Shown piece by piece: positions 8,911 to 16,397 of a stretch of DNA of 64,000 nucleotides. A program made the position numbers and the translations under genes. The first letter of the stretch is position 1; each line of letters opens with the position of its first letter. The notes under the pieces were generated by a model. It was not told the origin of the DNA, made no database searches, and worked only from the letters and a program-made list of their open reading frames with translations. The DNA lies in NCBI RefSeq assembly GCF_003046475.1, contig NZ_PZZZ01000005.1, positions 1 to 64,000 on the forward strand. Direction: 5' to 3'. The stretch comes from Mycoplana dimorpha. GTDB lineage: Bacteria > Pseudomonadota > Alphaproteobacteria > Rhizobiales > Rhizobiaceae.

Positions 8911-10331
8911 GACGTCTCATCGACAGTCACTCGTTGCGCTTCCGGGTGCTGCTTCTTGCTGCCGTCACGATCGGGGCGACGCTCGTCGTTGCCGGCGTAT
9001 CGGTCAAGCTCCTGTTCGAGCGCCACATCCAGCGCCGGCTTGCAGCCGAGCTCGAAACCCGGATCGTCGATCTCGCGGGATCGATTGCCGTCGACCCCGA
9101 CGGCAAGGTCGCGGTCACCCGGCCGCCCGCCGACCTGCGCTACAATGAATTGCTGAGCGGAGCCTATTGGCAGATCTCCGCCGGCGACCTGGTTCTCGAG
9201 CACTCCCGTTCGCTGTGGGACCAAACCCTGCCGGTTCCGGAGACGGGCGCTTCGGACAAGCCCTATGAGGCCGCGGTTGAAGACGGCGCGGAACTCTACC
9301 TGCTGGCGCGCCCGCTGAAGATCGGCGAGGGTGCGGCGAGCCGGGACCTGACCCTCGTCGTTGCGCTGGATCACCGCGAGCTCGAGGCGCTCACCGATGC
9401 GTTCGGAAGCGAGCTCAACCTGGCGCTGGCGGCAATCGCGCTGGTCCTGTTCGGTGGCGCCTTCGTCCAGATGAATGTCGGCCTGGCGCCGCTCCGGCGG
9501 CTTCATGGCGCCGTCCAGAGCATTCGCAGCGGCAAGACGCAGCGGCTCGGCGGCGAATTCTCATCCGAGGTGATGCCGCTTGCCGAGGATCTCAACAGGC
9601 TGATCGATCGGCACGAAGCGCTGCTCCAGAGCGCCCGGGATCGCGCCGGCACGCTTGCGCACGGCTTCAAGACGCCGCTGACAATCCTCGGGCTGGAGGC
9701 CGGGAAACTCGAAGCGCAGGGCCAGCGCACGTTTGCGCGCGTGCTGCGCGAGCAGATCGAGACCATGCGCCGGCATGTCGAGCAGGAACTGGCGCGAGCC
9801 CGCATCCGCGGCACGACCGTTGCAGACAGCGCCCTTGGCGCCGGTGCGGGAACCGATCTCGCCAGCGACACTGCCCGGCTTGTGGACCTCGTCCGCCGCA
9901 TGCCGCTTTCCGACCGGCTGGTATTCTCCATCGAGGTGCCCGATGGATTGAGCTTGCGCATGGATCGGCACGACTTCGGGGAAGTGCTGGGCAATCTGCT
10001 CGACAATGCGCGCAAGTGGGCCCGTTCGGCGGTGATCGTGAAGGCAGCCAGCATGGATGCGGACACCGTGCTCCTCGAAGTCATCGACGACGGGCCGGGG
10101 TTCGAGCCGGCCGCAAGCGACCAGAACGCAAGAAACGCCGATGGGTCGGGCCTCGGGCTGAGGATCGTGCAGGACGTGCTCGACGCCTACGGGACTTCCC
10201 TTCAGATCGCCCGTCGAGATGGCCGGACGGTCGTCAGCGTGAAACTGCGGTCGAAGGCCATGTCGTCGGCTGCAGCCGCATCACCTGTGCGGCATCTGGA
10301 AAGCGCGACACGCACTCGCGGACACGCCTGA
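8907..10331 (+). CDS. Sensor histidine kinase, PhoQ/FeuQ-like
   Basis: 474 aa inner-membrane kinase. First transmembrane helix at about 12-33, a periplasmic sensor loop of some 135 residues, a second helix near 170-192, HAMP linker, then the dimerisation domain with phosphoacceptor His252 in the H box LAHGFKTPL. The ATPase domain has an N box (NLLDNARKWA), G1 (DDGPGF) and G2 (GSGLGLRIV). Gly follows the His where most kinases of this group have Glu, which may affect phosphatase activity. It is translationally coupled to the regulator. The stimulus is unknown; the adjacent PepSY protein could modulate it. Confidence 0.94.
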   Translation: MRRLIDSHSLRFRVLLLAAVTIGATLVVAGVSVKLLFERHIQRRLAAELETRIVDLAGSIAVDPDGKVAVTRPPADLRYNELLSGAYWQISAGDLVLEHSRSLWDQTLPVPETGASDKPYEAAVEDGAELYLLARPLKIGEGAASRDLTLVVALDHRELEALTDAFGSELNLALAAIALVLFGGAFVQMNVGLAPLRRLHGAVQSIRSGKTQRLGGEFSSEVMPLAEDLNRLIDRHEALLQSARDRAGTLAHGFKTPLTILGLEAGKLEAQGQRTFARVLREQIETMRRHVEQELARARIRGTTVADSALGAGAGTDLASDTARLVDLVRRMPLSDRLVFSIEVPDGLSLRMDRHDFGEVLGNLLDNARKWARSAVIVKAASMDADTVLLEVIDDGPGFEPAASDQNARNADGSGLGLRIVQDVLDAYGTSLQIARRDGRTVVSVKLRSKAMSSAAAASPVRHLESATRTRGHA

Positions 10332-10514
10332 ACCGCCGAGTAGGCGAGGCGGGTGGGAGACAGAACACTTAGGATCTATGCCGTCCGAGAAGAAGCGGCT
10401 CGGTGTCGGCGCCGGCTCCTTGAGCCGCATTGCATCCCTGCCGCGGCGCAGCGTGACGGCTGCACCGCATCCTCCTTCATTCACGGTTGTAAGTGGCTTG
10501 CAAATCTCACCGCG

Positions 10515-10539
10515 CAAAAAAGCGCGCTGATTGCGCGCT
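10515..10539 (-). terminator. Intrinsic terminator after the small Ser/Lys-rich gene
   Basis: The stem AGCGCGC / GCGCGCT (10521-10527 and 10533-10539) with a 5-base loop is followed on the minus strand by a run of six T. It sits 18 bases past the stop of the 58-codon gene, which supports that gene being real. Confidence 0.8.
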
Positions 10540-10556
10540 CCTTCCGCGATCAAGCC

Positions 10557-10733
10557 TTACTTGTCGTTCTTGTGGCTTTGCTGGCCAGCTTTGACGTGCT
10601 GTTCGTGCGTCCCGCCGCGGGTGCTGCTGGACGAGGAGGAGCTCTTCGAATCGGAAGCCTTCTTTTCGGACTTATCATCGCCGTGTTTGCTCGGCTGACT
10701 GGATTTGCCGTGTGAGCGATTTTGGTCAGGCAT
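10557..10733 (-). CDS. Small hydrophilic Ser/Lys/His-rich protein (58 aa)
   Basis: A 58-codon frame with an excellent ribosome-binding site (AGGAG, 6 bases before ATG), an EcfG-type promoter site upstream (10778-10802) and a clean terminator downstream. The product starts MPDQNRSHGKSSQPSKHGD, has a run of seven serines near the middle (residues 31-37), and ends in HKNDK. It has no hydrophobic segment and looks intrinsically disordered, like many small general-stress proteins of Rhizobiales. The function is unknown. The hydrophobic frame on the opposite strand is its shadow. Confidence 0.8.
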   Translation of the reverse strand: MPDQNRSHGKSSQPSKHGDDKSEKKASDSKSSSSSSSTRGGTHEQHVKAGQQSHKNDK

Positions 10734-10777
10734 GACGTTCTCCTAGGGTGTCGAAGTCTGATCGACTTCATTCTCTC

Positions 10778-10802
10778 AACCCTTCGGATCGGAATCGGTT
10801 CC
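10778..10802 (-). promoter_or_regulatory. EcfG-type stress promoter for the 58-codon gene
   Basis: On the minus strand, GGAAC (10802-10798), 17 bases, then GTT (10780-10778). This matches the general stress sigma consensus of alphaproteobacteria. The expected start point near 10769 gives a leader of about 36 bases. Confidence 0.7.
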
Positions 10803-10885
10803 CGAAAATCGTGATCGGCGATCAACGGCCCTGACCGCCGGCGCTTGCGCCGATCCATGCCAGCTGCGACGCGACGGTTCCCGAG

Positions 10886-11902
10886 GTGATGCGCCTTCTC
10901 GGAACCAAATGCCGCCGCCCAAGTTCCACACCGAGTTTCGGCAGCTTTGGTTCCCAGCACAGACACGGCGGGGGAAAACCCATCCAAATCGAACAGGCCA
11001 AGTTTTGCGATTGTCTCGTTATCGGCGGTGGACCGGCAGGTTTGACGGCGGCGATCTACCTGGCGCGCTTCCATCTTTCGGTTGCCGTGCTCGATGACAA
11101 CACCGGCCGGGCCCGGAGCATACCGATGTCACACAACCATGCCGGTTTTCCGGAGGGCATCAGCGGTGAAGAGCTGCTTTGCAGGATGCAGTCGCAGGCC
11201 GTCAAATACGGGGCCGAGATCTTTCACGGCAAAGTGGATGAGCTCGGCAAGGTCGATGGCACCTTCGTCGCACGCCTGGGAGACACTCTCGTTGAAGGAC
11301 GGGCGGTTCTTGTCGCCACCGGCACCGCCAACAGGAGACCCGCAATGCCGCCGGAGGAGCATGACGAAGCCGTCGCTCGCGGCCTGCTCCGCTACTGCCC
11401 TGTTTGCGACGGATTTGAGGTGACGGACAAGCCAGTCGCTGTCATCGGCTCCGGATCAAGGGGATTCAAGGAGGCGATGTTCCTGAGGGGCTACACGAAA
11501 GACCTGACCTTGTTTGTACCTGAGAGCGACCTAACGGCCGGGGAAATCGGGCGCTTGAAAGATGTCGGCATACGCGTGGAGCAGGGCCCGATTACTTCGA
11601 TCGTTCTAGGGCAGGATACGATCAGCCTGGCAACGGCAACGGGCGTCGAAGCGTTCGCGTCGGTATATCCAGCCCTGGGCTCGGACGCGCGGTCCGAGCT
11701 CGCAGCCGGGCTCGGGGCACGCTTGTCGGATGAAGGCTGCATTCTTGTGGACGATCACCAGCGGACGTCCGTGCCAGGCGTCTACGCCGCCGGAGACGTG
11801 GTTATCGGCCTGGACCAGATCAGTTCTGCGATGGGGCAGGCCGGCGTGGCCGCCACGACCATGAGAAATGATTTGTCCGAGAAGGTGGCCCTGATCCGAT
11901 AG
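10886..11902 (+). CDS. Thioredoxin-reductase-like FAD/NAD(P) oxidoreductase
   Basis: Flavoprotein of the thioredoxin reductase fold. The FAD motif is VIGGGPAGLTAAIYLARF. The redox pair is C-P-V-C in YCPVCDGFE, followed by the NAD(P) motif VIGSGSRGFKEA (the GxGxxA is altered to GSGSRG). A second FAD motif is GVYAAGDVV. The likely role is thiol/disulfide or other NAD(P)H-dependent reduction in the cytoplasm; the partner is unknown. The start is doubtful: GTG 10886/ATG 10889 adds about 35 unusual residues, and an EcfG-type site at 10901-10925 would place transcription after it. Between there and the FAD motif I find only ATC codons in frame (10982, 10988), behind GGGGGA. Confidence 0.82.
   Translation: MMRLLGTKCRRPSSTPSFGSFGSQHRHGGGKPIQIEQAKFCDCLVIGGGPAGLTAAIYLARFHLSVAVLDDNTGRARSIPMSHNHAGFPEGISGEELLCRMQSQAVKYGAEIFHGKVDELGKVDGTFVARLGDTLVEGRAVLVATGTANRRPAMPPEEHDEAVARGLLRYCPVCDGFEVTDKPVAVIGSGSRGFKEAMFLRGYTKDLTLFVPESDLTAGEIGRLKDVGIRVEQGPITSIVLGQDTISLATATGVEAFASVYPALGSDARSELAAGLGARLSDEGCILVDDHQRTSVPGVYAAGDVVIGLDQISSAMGQAGVAATTMRNDLSEKVALIR
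10901..10927. promoter_or_regulatory. Symmetric EcfG-type promoter site (both strands)
   Basis: GGAAC (10901-10905), 17 bases, GTTCC (10923-10927). Because GTTCC is the complement of GGAAC, the site reads GGAAC-N17-GTT on both strands. Rightward it would drive the flavoprotein gene, with a start near 10934. Leftward it would add a second promoter for the 58-codon gene. Confidence 0.6.
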
Positions 11903-11957
11903 TCACCTTCCCGGCGACAGTGCTCCTGTTTGTGGTGCGATCCGCGCCTGCGCTCTG

Positions 11958-12359
11958 CTATGCTCTGCGGCCAAGAGCATAGCCTGCCAGCAAACCAGCA
12001 AGGCCCGCCAAAGCAAGCATGGTGCCGAGGGCGGCGGGGTGGCCAGCCGGCGAGGCGGCGGGCGAGCGCACCGGGTGGGCCCTTGGCGAATGCCGCGAAA
12101 CAACGTGGTGACGCGATAGCGTATCCCGGACCTCAGTGTCCGGCCGGTCGTACCCCGACGTTTCCTCTTCGTGCCACTGGCCGGCCTCGTCCTGGAACTC
12201 GATGTGCTCGCTGGCGCCGGCTCTTACGTGGTTCTCGGCAGCCGCATCCGCAGCCGCGCGCGCTTCATCATGAGTGGCGAACGTCTCGGAGAAGACGTCT
12301 CCAGCCTTGTATGCCCATCCCCCATCGTGTTCCACAACCTCGTATGTGACCGTAGTCAT
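11958..12359 (-). CDS. DUF2188-like protein with C-terminal membrane anchor
   Basis: 133 aa. The first 50 residues (TYEVVEHDGGWAYKAGDVFSETF, then HDEARAAADAAAENH) match the DUF2188 pattern, a small domain of unknown function. A polar Glu/His/Arg-rich linker follows, then a single C-terminal helix (TMLALAGLAGLLAGYALG). ATG 12359 is chosen over the upstream ATG 12371 because of GGAGAG just before it. An EcfG-type site lies only about 18 bases upstream of the expected start point, so this is probably a general-stress gene. Confidence 0.8.
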   Translation of the reverse strand: MTTVTYEVVEHDGGWAYKAGDVFSETFATHDEARAAADAAAENHVRAGASEHIEFQDEAGQWHEEETSGYDRPDTEVRDTLSRHHVVSRHSPRAHPVRSPAASPAGHPAALGTMLALAGLAGLLAGYALGRRA

Positions 12360-12383
12360 TGCGCTCTCCACTTCTTCTCAGCG

Positions 12384-12411
12384 GGAACCGTTTGCGCCAC
12401 CTCATAGTTCC
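12384..12411. promoter_or_regulatory. Symmetric EcfG-type promoter site between divergent genes
   Basis: GGAAC (12384-12388), 18 bases, GTTCC (12407-12411). It reads GGAAC-N18-GTT on both strands, that is N19 before TT, within the N18-19 range described for Sinorhizobium RpoE2. It sits between the divergent DUF2188 gene (12359, minus) and the hypothetical gene at 12521 (plus). Confidence 0.6.
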
Positions 12412-12520
12412 GTAGCCGGCGGCGTGTTCGACGCCTGCCGGGCTCGGCTGCATCCCCCTCTTTCTGGCGATTGCCGACGGGGGCCGAGGCCGGTAACCAG
12501 ACGGCCCATCGGAGGTGAAC

Positions 12521-12793
12521 GTGCGCATTTATGGGTTTCAGATCACGCCCGGATCGAACAGATCTTTCGGTTACTGCGAAAGCGCAGCAAGGGCCTACGA
12601 ACAGGCAAGAGAGCACCGCGAAAACATAAGGCGTGCCGCCAGGTCGCAGCGTGTCGGGCCGATCGCGGTATATGAGATCGAACTTGCAAATGTGACCGCC
12701 GAGGCTCTCGTCACGGTCCTGAATAATCCGGACACGCTGACCGAGGCGTTTACCGTCTCAAAACGGGTCCTGGGCTATGTTGCGGAGACGTGA
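12521..12793 (+). CDS. Hypothetical protein (90 aa)
   Basis: No family recognised. It starts at GTG 12521 with GGAGG at 12511-12515; an in-frame GTG at 12515 is too close to that site. The N-terminus RIYGFQITPGSNRSFGYCESA leads into a helix-rich, basic middle (YEQAREHRENIRRAARSQRV) and then a beta-like VYEIELANV. Possibly cytoplasmic and soluble. It may be read from the symmetric stress promoter about 110 bases upstream. Confidence 0.6.
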   Translation: MRIYGFQITPGSNRSFGYCESAARAYEQAREHRENIRRAARSQRVGPIAVYEIELANVTAEALVTVLNNPDTLTEAFTVSKRVLGYVAET

Positions 12794-12865
12794 GCCTGGA
12801 AGCGGGCCGCGGGCCGCGCCAACCGGCAAAAATCTCCCTATATCGGCTGTCATGTCAGGTACACG

Positions 12866-13123
12866 GTGGTGAATAGTCCTTCGATCGAGAACCGGTCGGC
12901 CCAGCGGAGGCGCACTCTTCTCGGGGCGAAAATCGTTATCAACAGTGGGGGGTCTGTTTTCGATTGCATCGTGAAGAACCTGTCCGAGACAGGCGCGCTG
13001 ATTCACATCGAAAACTCCCTGGCAGCACCATCGCATTTCACCCTTCAGCTGTCGGATGGTCGGCACTTCGAATGTCAGGTGATGTGGCGCGGAGCGACCA
13101 GGCTGGGCGTCAAGTTTCAGTGA
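12866..13123 (+). CDS. PilZ-domain protein (85 aa)
   Basis: A single PilZ domain. The c-di-GMP-binding RxxxR is present near the N-terminus in the RSAQRRRTLL context (residues 10-19). The second motif, normally DxSxxG, reads NLSETGAL, so the Asp is replaced by Asn. The rest (FTLQLSDGRHFECQVMWRGATRLGVKF) follows the PilZ beta-barrel pattern. It starts at GTG 12866, with a second GTG directly after. It probably reports cyclic-di-GMP levels to an unknown partner. It lies about 9 kb from the cellulose-synthase-like gene, so a link is only a possibility. Confidence 0.8.
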   Translation: MVNSPSIENRSAQRRRTLLGAKIVINSGGSVFDCIVKNLSETGALIHIENSLAAPSHFTLQLSDGRHFECQVMWRGATRLGVKFQ

Positions 13124-13228
13124 GTTTGCTGAACGCCACTCTGGCGCGAGAAGGCATCGGGGTTGATTCTGCCGATGCTCCCAACCTCGACCTGGCGGTC
13201 TGTCCGCTGCCGCCGACTTCAAGAGCGC

Positions 13229-13375
13229 TCAGCTCGGCAGCATCCAGAATATCGACCCGAACACTACGATGAAAACAATGATCGCGGCGAGCAGGCGGCC
13301 AAGCCCTTCGTTTGTGTTCGTGCTTGTTCCGACGACAAGGTAGTAGAGTGAACGGCGATCTGCTTGGCTATCCAA
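13229..13375 (-). CDS. Small single-pass membrane protein (48 aa, TTG start)
   Basis: A 48-codon frame starting at TTG 13375 with a near-perfect AGGAGG ribosome-binding site 5 bases before it. The product has a polar N-terminus (MDSQADRRSLYYLVVG), a short TNTNEGLG turn and a clear C-terminal membrane helix (RLLAAIIVFIVVFGSIFWML). The function is unknown. It lies just downstream of the DUF4157-like gene on the same strand, with 39 bases between them, and may be cotranscribed. Confidence 0.7.
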   Translation of the reverse strand: MDSQADRRSLYYLVVGTSTNTNEGLGRLLAAIIVFIVVFGSIFWMLPS

Positions 13376-13414
13376 GTCGGCCTCCTAGCGGTCCTCGAAA
13401 AGGCTTGTCGCTGA

Positions 13415-13954
13415 CTATTCCCTGCCGGTCCACGCCAGGTACCGCGCTTCCTCGTCATAGGCTTCCTGTTCAACGGAGCTGGAGCTGCGGATGTATCTTG
13501 TCGCAAAGCCCCGCACTCCCCAGTCTCGATATTGTCGGACATGGGTAAGTTCGTGAACCCAGCCGGCTTCGTTGTGGAGCGCATCGTCTTCATGGGCGAA
13601 GACGATAACATAATCGAGGGTGATGGCACCTGCCGCCCCGAGACGGAAGGTATTCTTCTGCAGACTGAGCTCGCCGCCGCCCCCGACGCGATAGCGGGCA
13701 ACATCCAGGATTTCACCGTCTACAAATCCCTCCAGCTTTTGCCGGATGGTTGGGGGTATTGGATGAACGCCGGCCGACAGGGCGTCATCTCTCGAACTCT
13801 CGATTGCTTTTTGAAGAGCCGGAGCAGTCGCCTCGACGAAGCCGTCGATCACGTCATCCAGCAGGCCTTCGGCGCGCACCTGGCCATCGCTGGAAAAGGA
13901 CCAGACGAGCGCGAGTGCCGTCAAAACGCTGTAGGTGCATCCACTGCGAGACAT
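13415..13954 (-). CDS. Exported DUF4157-like protein (HELTHVRQY)
   Basis: 179 aa. Signal peptide to about residue 28 (CTYSVLTALALVWSFSS). The C-terminal half contains a zinc-metallopeptidase-like helix, H134-E-L-T-H138 in VHELTHVRQYRDWG, preceded by DYVIVFAHEDDALHN. This matches the DUF4157/eCIS-core type motif. Here it is a short stand-alone exported protein rather than part of a toxin or contractile injection cluster, and no such genes lie nearby. Peptidase activity is unproven; a scaffold role is equally possible. Confidence 0.75.
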   Translation of the reverse strand: MSRSGCTYSVLTALALVWSFSSDGQVRAEGLLDDVIDGFVEATAPALQKAIESSRDDALSAGVHPIPPTIRQKLEGFVDGEILDVARYRVGGGGELSLQKNTFRLGAAGAITLDYVIVFAHEDDALHNEAGWVHELTHVRQYRDWGVRGFATRYIRSSSSVEQEAYDEEARYLAWTGRE

Positions 13955-14156
13955 TGGCCGCTCCCAATGCTGGCTCGGTGAAAGATAGGCGGTTCGATGG
14001 CCTTTGAGGCAATCATCCTATGGTAGTGCCGAGGCGTCGCAAAGCCAACCTCGATCGCCCTTACCGCTTGCCCTGGATCTTCTGTCGGGTTCTTGCGCCC
14101 CGGTACACCCGAGCCCTCCGCCGCGCGACTGCGGCGCTGGCCCACGGCGCCAACCG

Positions 14157-15437
14157 CTACAACAGGAACATTGCGGCCGTTGCCAGCATCATCACGAGCG
14201 CGGTCAATCCCCCTAGAGCCGCCATCCACCACGGGGCGAGCAGCTTGCCCATGATGCCGGGACTGCGCGCCATCATCGTCATGACGGCGATGAGCGGCGC
14301 CGCAAGTATCCCGTTCACGACGGCGCTCCAGTAGAGCATCTGGAAGGGATCGATCTTGGAAAAGGCGAGACCGACGCTGCCGAGCGTTGCTGCGGCGATC
14401 GTTGCATAGAACGCCTTCGCCCTGTGGGGCGCGCGGTCCAGCCCGCGCGGCCAATCGAACAGCTCAGCCACGGCAGAGGCGGCCGAAGCCGCAAGTACCG
14501 GTACCGCCAGCAAACCCGTTCCAACGATCCCCGCTGCAAACACGCCGAATGCAAAAACCCCGGCTATCGGGCGCAAGGCCTCGGCCGCCTGCTCGGACGT
14601 CTGGATCTGCGTAATTCCATTCGCATGAAGAGTAGCCGCCGTGGCCGTGATGATGGCCAGGGCGACGACATTGGAAAATCCCATCCCGATCAGCGTGTCG
14701 ATGCGGATACGCGCAAGTTCCGGTTCCGCCGCCTGCGGGTTGGTCTTGAGCCTTCCCCGGTTCCTCACCCGGAGCTCTTCGACCTCCTGACCGGCCTGCC
14801 AAAAGAAAAGGTATGGGCTGATCGTTGTCCCCAGGATGGCTGTCAGGGCCATGGCGTGACCATTGTCGAAGGTGAACTGCGGGATCAGCGCACCGCGCAA
14901 GGCCGTTGACCACGGCAGGTCGACGGCGAAGACGACGATGACGTAGGCGAACAGCGAAAGGGTGAGCCATTTGAGGAACAGCGCATAGCGTTGGTAACTG
15001 ACGAAGACCTCGAGCAGGACGCAGATGATGCCGAAGATTGCCGCATAGAGAAGCGGCGGGCCTGCGATCAGGAGGCGCAGCGCCGCCCCCATGGCGGCGA
15101 GATCGGCGCCTATGTTGATGAAGTTGGCGACAAACAACAGCAAGACGGCGGCCCTTGCCAGCCACGGCGAATAGTGACTGCGAAGGTTCTGGGCAATGCC
15201 TTTGCCCGTGACGGCGCCGATCCCGGCACTGAGGCCCTGAACCGCTGCCATGAGCGGGTAGCTGAGCAACATCGTCCAGCCGAGGGTAAAGCCGAACTGG
15301 GCGCCAACCTGGCTGTATGTGGCGATACCACTTGGATCGTCGTCGGCTGCGCCAGTGATCAAGCCAGCACCGAGCTTTTTCAGGATTTTCGAACTTGACC
15401 GCTCTTCAGTGTCGTGGAGGGGGGAGGATTGCGCCAT
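14157..15437 (-). CDS. NRAMP-family transporter with non-canonical metal site
   Basis: 426 aa, about 11 helices, NRAMP/SLC11 family of proton- or cation-coupled divalent metal transporters. The helix-1 motif, DPGN in classical Mn2+/Fe2+ transporters, reads DDDPSGIATY. The helix-6 region, classically MPH, reads GTTISPYLFFWQA, so the metal-selecting Met is absent. Family members with altered motifs, including Mg2+-transporting relatives, are described; the substrate here is therefore open. An EcfG-type site lies about 30 bases upstream of the start. There are no obvious operon partners. Confidence 0.9.
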   Translation of the reverse strand: MAQSSPLHDTEERSSSKILKKLGAGLITGAADDDPSGIATYSQVGAQFGFTLGWTMLLSYPLMAAVQGLSAGIGAVTGKGIAQNLRSHYSPWLARAAVLLLFVANFINIGADLAAMGAALRLLIAGPPLLYAAIFGIICVLLEVFVSYQRYALFLKWLTLSLFAYVIVVFAVDLPWSTALRGALIPQFTFDNGHAMALTAILGTTISPYLFFWQAGQEVEELRVRNRGRLKTNPQAAEPELARIRIDTLIGMGFSNVVALAIITATAATLHANGITQIQTSEQAAEALRPIAGVFAFGVFAAGIVGTGLLAVPVLAASAASAVAELFDWPRGLDRAPHRAKAFYATIAAATLGSVGLAFSKIDPFQMLYWSAVVNGILAAPLIAVMTMMARSPGIMGKLLAPWWMAALGGLTALVMMLATAAMFLL

Positions 15438-15474
15438 CGCAAGCCGTCTCGGATCTTAGCTGCCGGTCCAAGAC

Positions 15475-15499
15475 AATTCGCGGCAGGAGCTTTTGTTCC
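15475..15499 (-). promoter_or_regulatory. EcfG-type promoter candidate for the NRAMP gene
   Basis: On the minus strand, GGAAC (15499-15495), 18 bases, TT (15476-15475), with A rather than G before TT. The expected start point near 15466 gives a leader of about 29 bases to ATG 15437. Confidence 0.5.
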
Positions 15500-15677
15500 T
15501 CCAAGCGTCCGACGGAGTGAAACCGCGCCACCTCTTCAGTCAGCTGGTAGGGACCGAAGGGACCGTGCCCGGCGTTCTTCGTGCGCAGGTGCCTTAGGGG
15601 AAGGGGCGATCCGTCCAGGACTTGGGCATCTTCGGACCCACACGCCTGAGATCAGCGCGGCAGTGCACCTGCCGTGT

Positions 15678-15753
15678 TGGTGGAGCCGAGCGGGATCGAA
15701 CCGCCGACCTCCGCAGTGCGATTGCGGCGCTCTCCCAGCTGAGCTACGGCCCC
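15678..15753 (-). tRNA. tRNA-Ala(CGC)
   Basis: A complete 76-base tRNA with templated CCA (read on the minus strand from 15753 to 15678). Acceptor stem GGGGCCG/CGGCTCC, anticodon stem CCGCA/TGCGG with loop ATCGCAC giving anticodon CGC for codon GCG, and a T arm GGCGG-TTCGATC-CCGCT with one mismatch. No integrase or duplicated tRNA 3' end is visible nearby. Confidence 0.95.
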
Positions 15754-15882
15754 TCCTCTACAGTACACCACCAGAACCCGCTTATGACAATAGTGGCCGC
15801 ACTGGAACTCGGAACGCGGCAACGGCAGCGCCGAGCATCTTTGGGAAACAGGCAACCAATTTGGGTTGGGCCGCCCGGCGGG

Positions 15883-16239
15883 TTACCCGTCGTCACGCGG
15901 ATCTCCACACGGCCAGTACATGACATCGACGAGGATCGATCTGAAAAACGCACCACGACGGACGTTCGCCGCTGCCCACTCGTCGACGCCCACGCACCAT
16001 TCCACGAGCATGGCGCTCGTTTGGGTCTGCGCACCGATGATGCGCTTCATGTCCGCGATGCCCTCTGCGCAAACCTCATCCTCGCAGTAGCCCTTCTCGC
16101 TTGCTACACGCGCTATGGCGCTCTTGCCGTTCGATACGGTCCAGCCCCATGCACCGTACAAGAAAGCTACGGTGACGAGCGTCCAAGCAGCACTCTTCCA
16201 CTCCCAAGTGCTTGCCAGAACTAAGGGAGCGGTTGCCAC
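15883..16239 (-). CDS. Hypothetical membrane-anchored protein (118 aa)
   Basis: No family recognised. One probable N-terminal helix (AAWTLVTVAFLYGAWGWTV), then a soluble part with four cysteines (YCEDEVC, WCVG, WPCG) suggesting disulfides outside the cytoplasm. It starts at GTG 16239 with only a weak upstream GGGAAG. The coding evidence is modest: length, one membrane segment and plausible amino-acid use. Confidence 0.4.
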   Translation of the reverse strand: MATAPLVLASTWEWKSAAWTLVTVAFLYGAWGWTVSNGKSAIARVASEKGYCEDEVCAEGIADMKRIIGAQTQTSAMLVEWCVGVDEWAAANVRRGAFFRSILVDVMYWPCGDPRDDG

Positions 16240-16397
16240 CTTCCCATCGCGCCCACCCTACATCCAATAGGCGCAACGTGACACAATGCACGCTGTAGTC
16301 AATGGCTGCGATCTTCCGTTGCCTGCAAGGCGAATGAGCTCCGGGGCTACGTTGCAGACACATGGAAGCCGTTGGGAAACGGCGCCGAAGAGGCGCA

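Noticed and set aside
10353-10715. Plus-strand open frame with a hydrophobic C-terminal half
   Set aside because: It lies antisense to the 58-codon gene that has promoter, ribosome-binding site and terminator. The hydrophobic look comes from reading Ser/Lys/Asp codons backwards.
15678-16397. Integrated island at tRNA-Ala
   Set aside because: No integrase, no duplicated tRNA 3' end and no change in base composition beyond one weak hypothetical gene.
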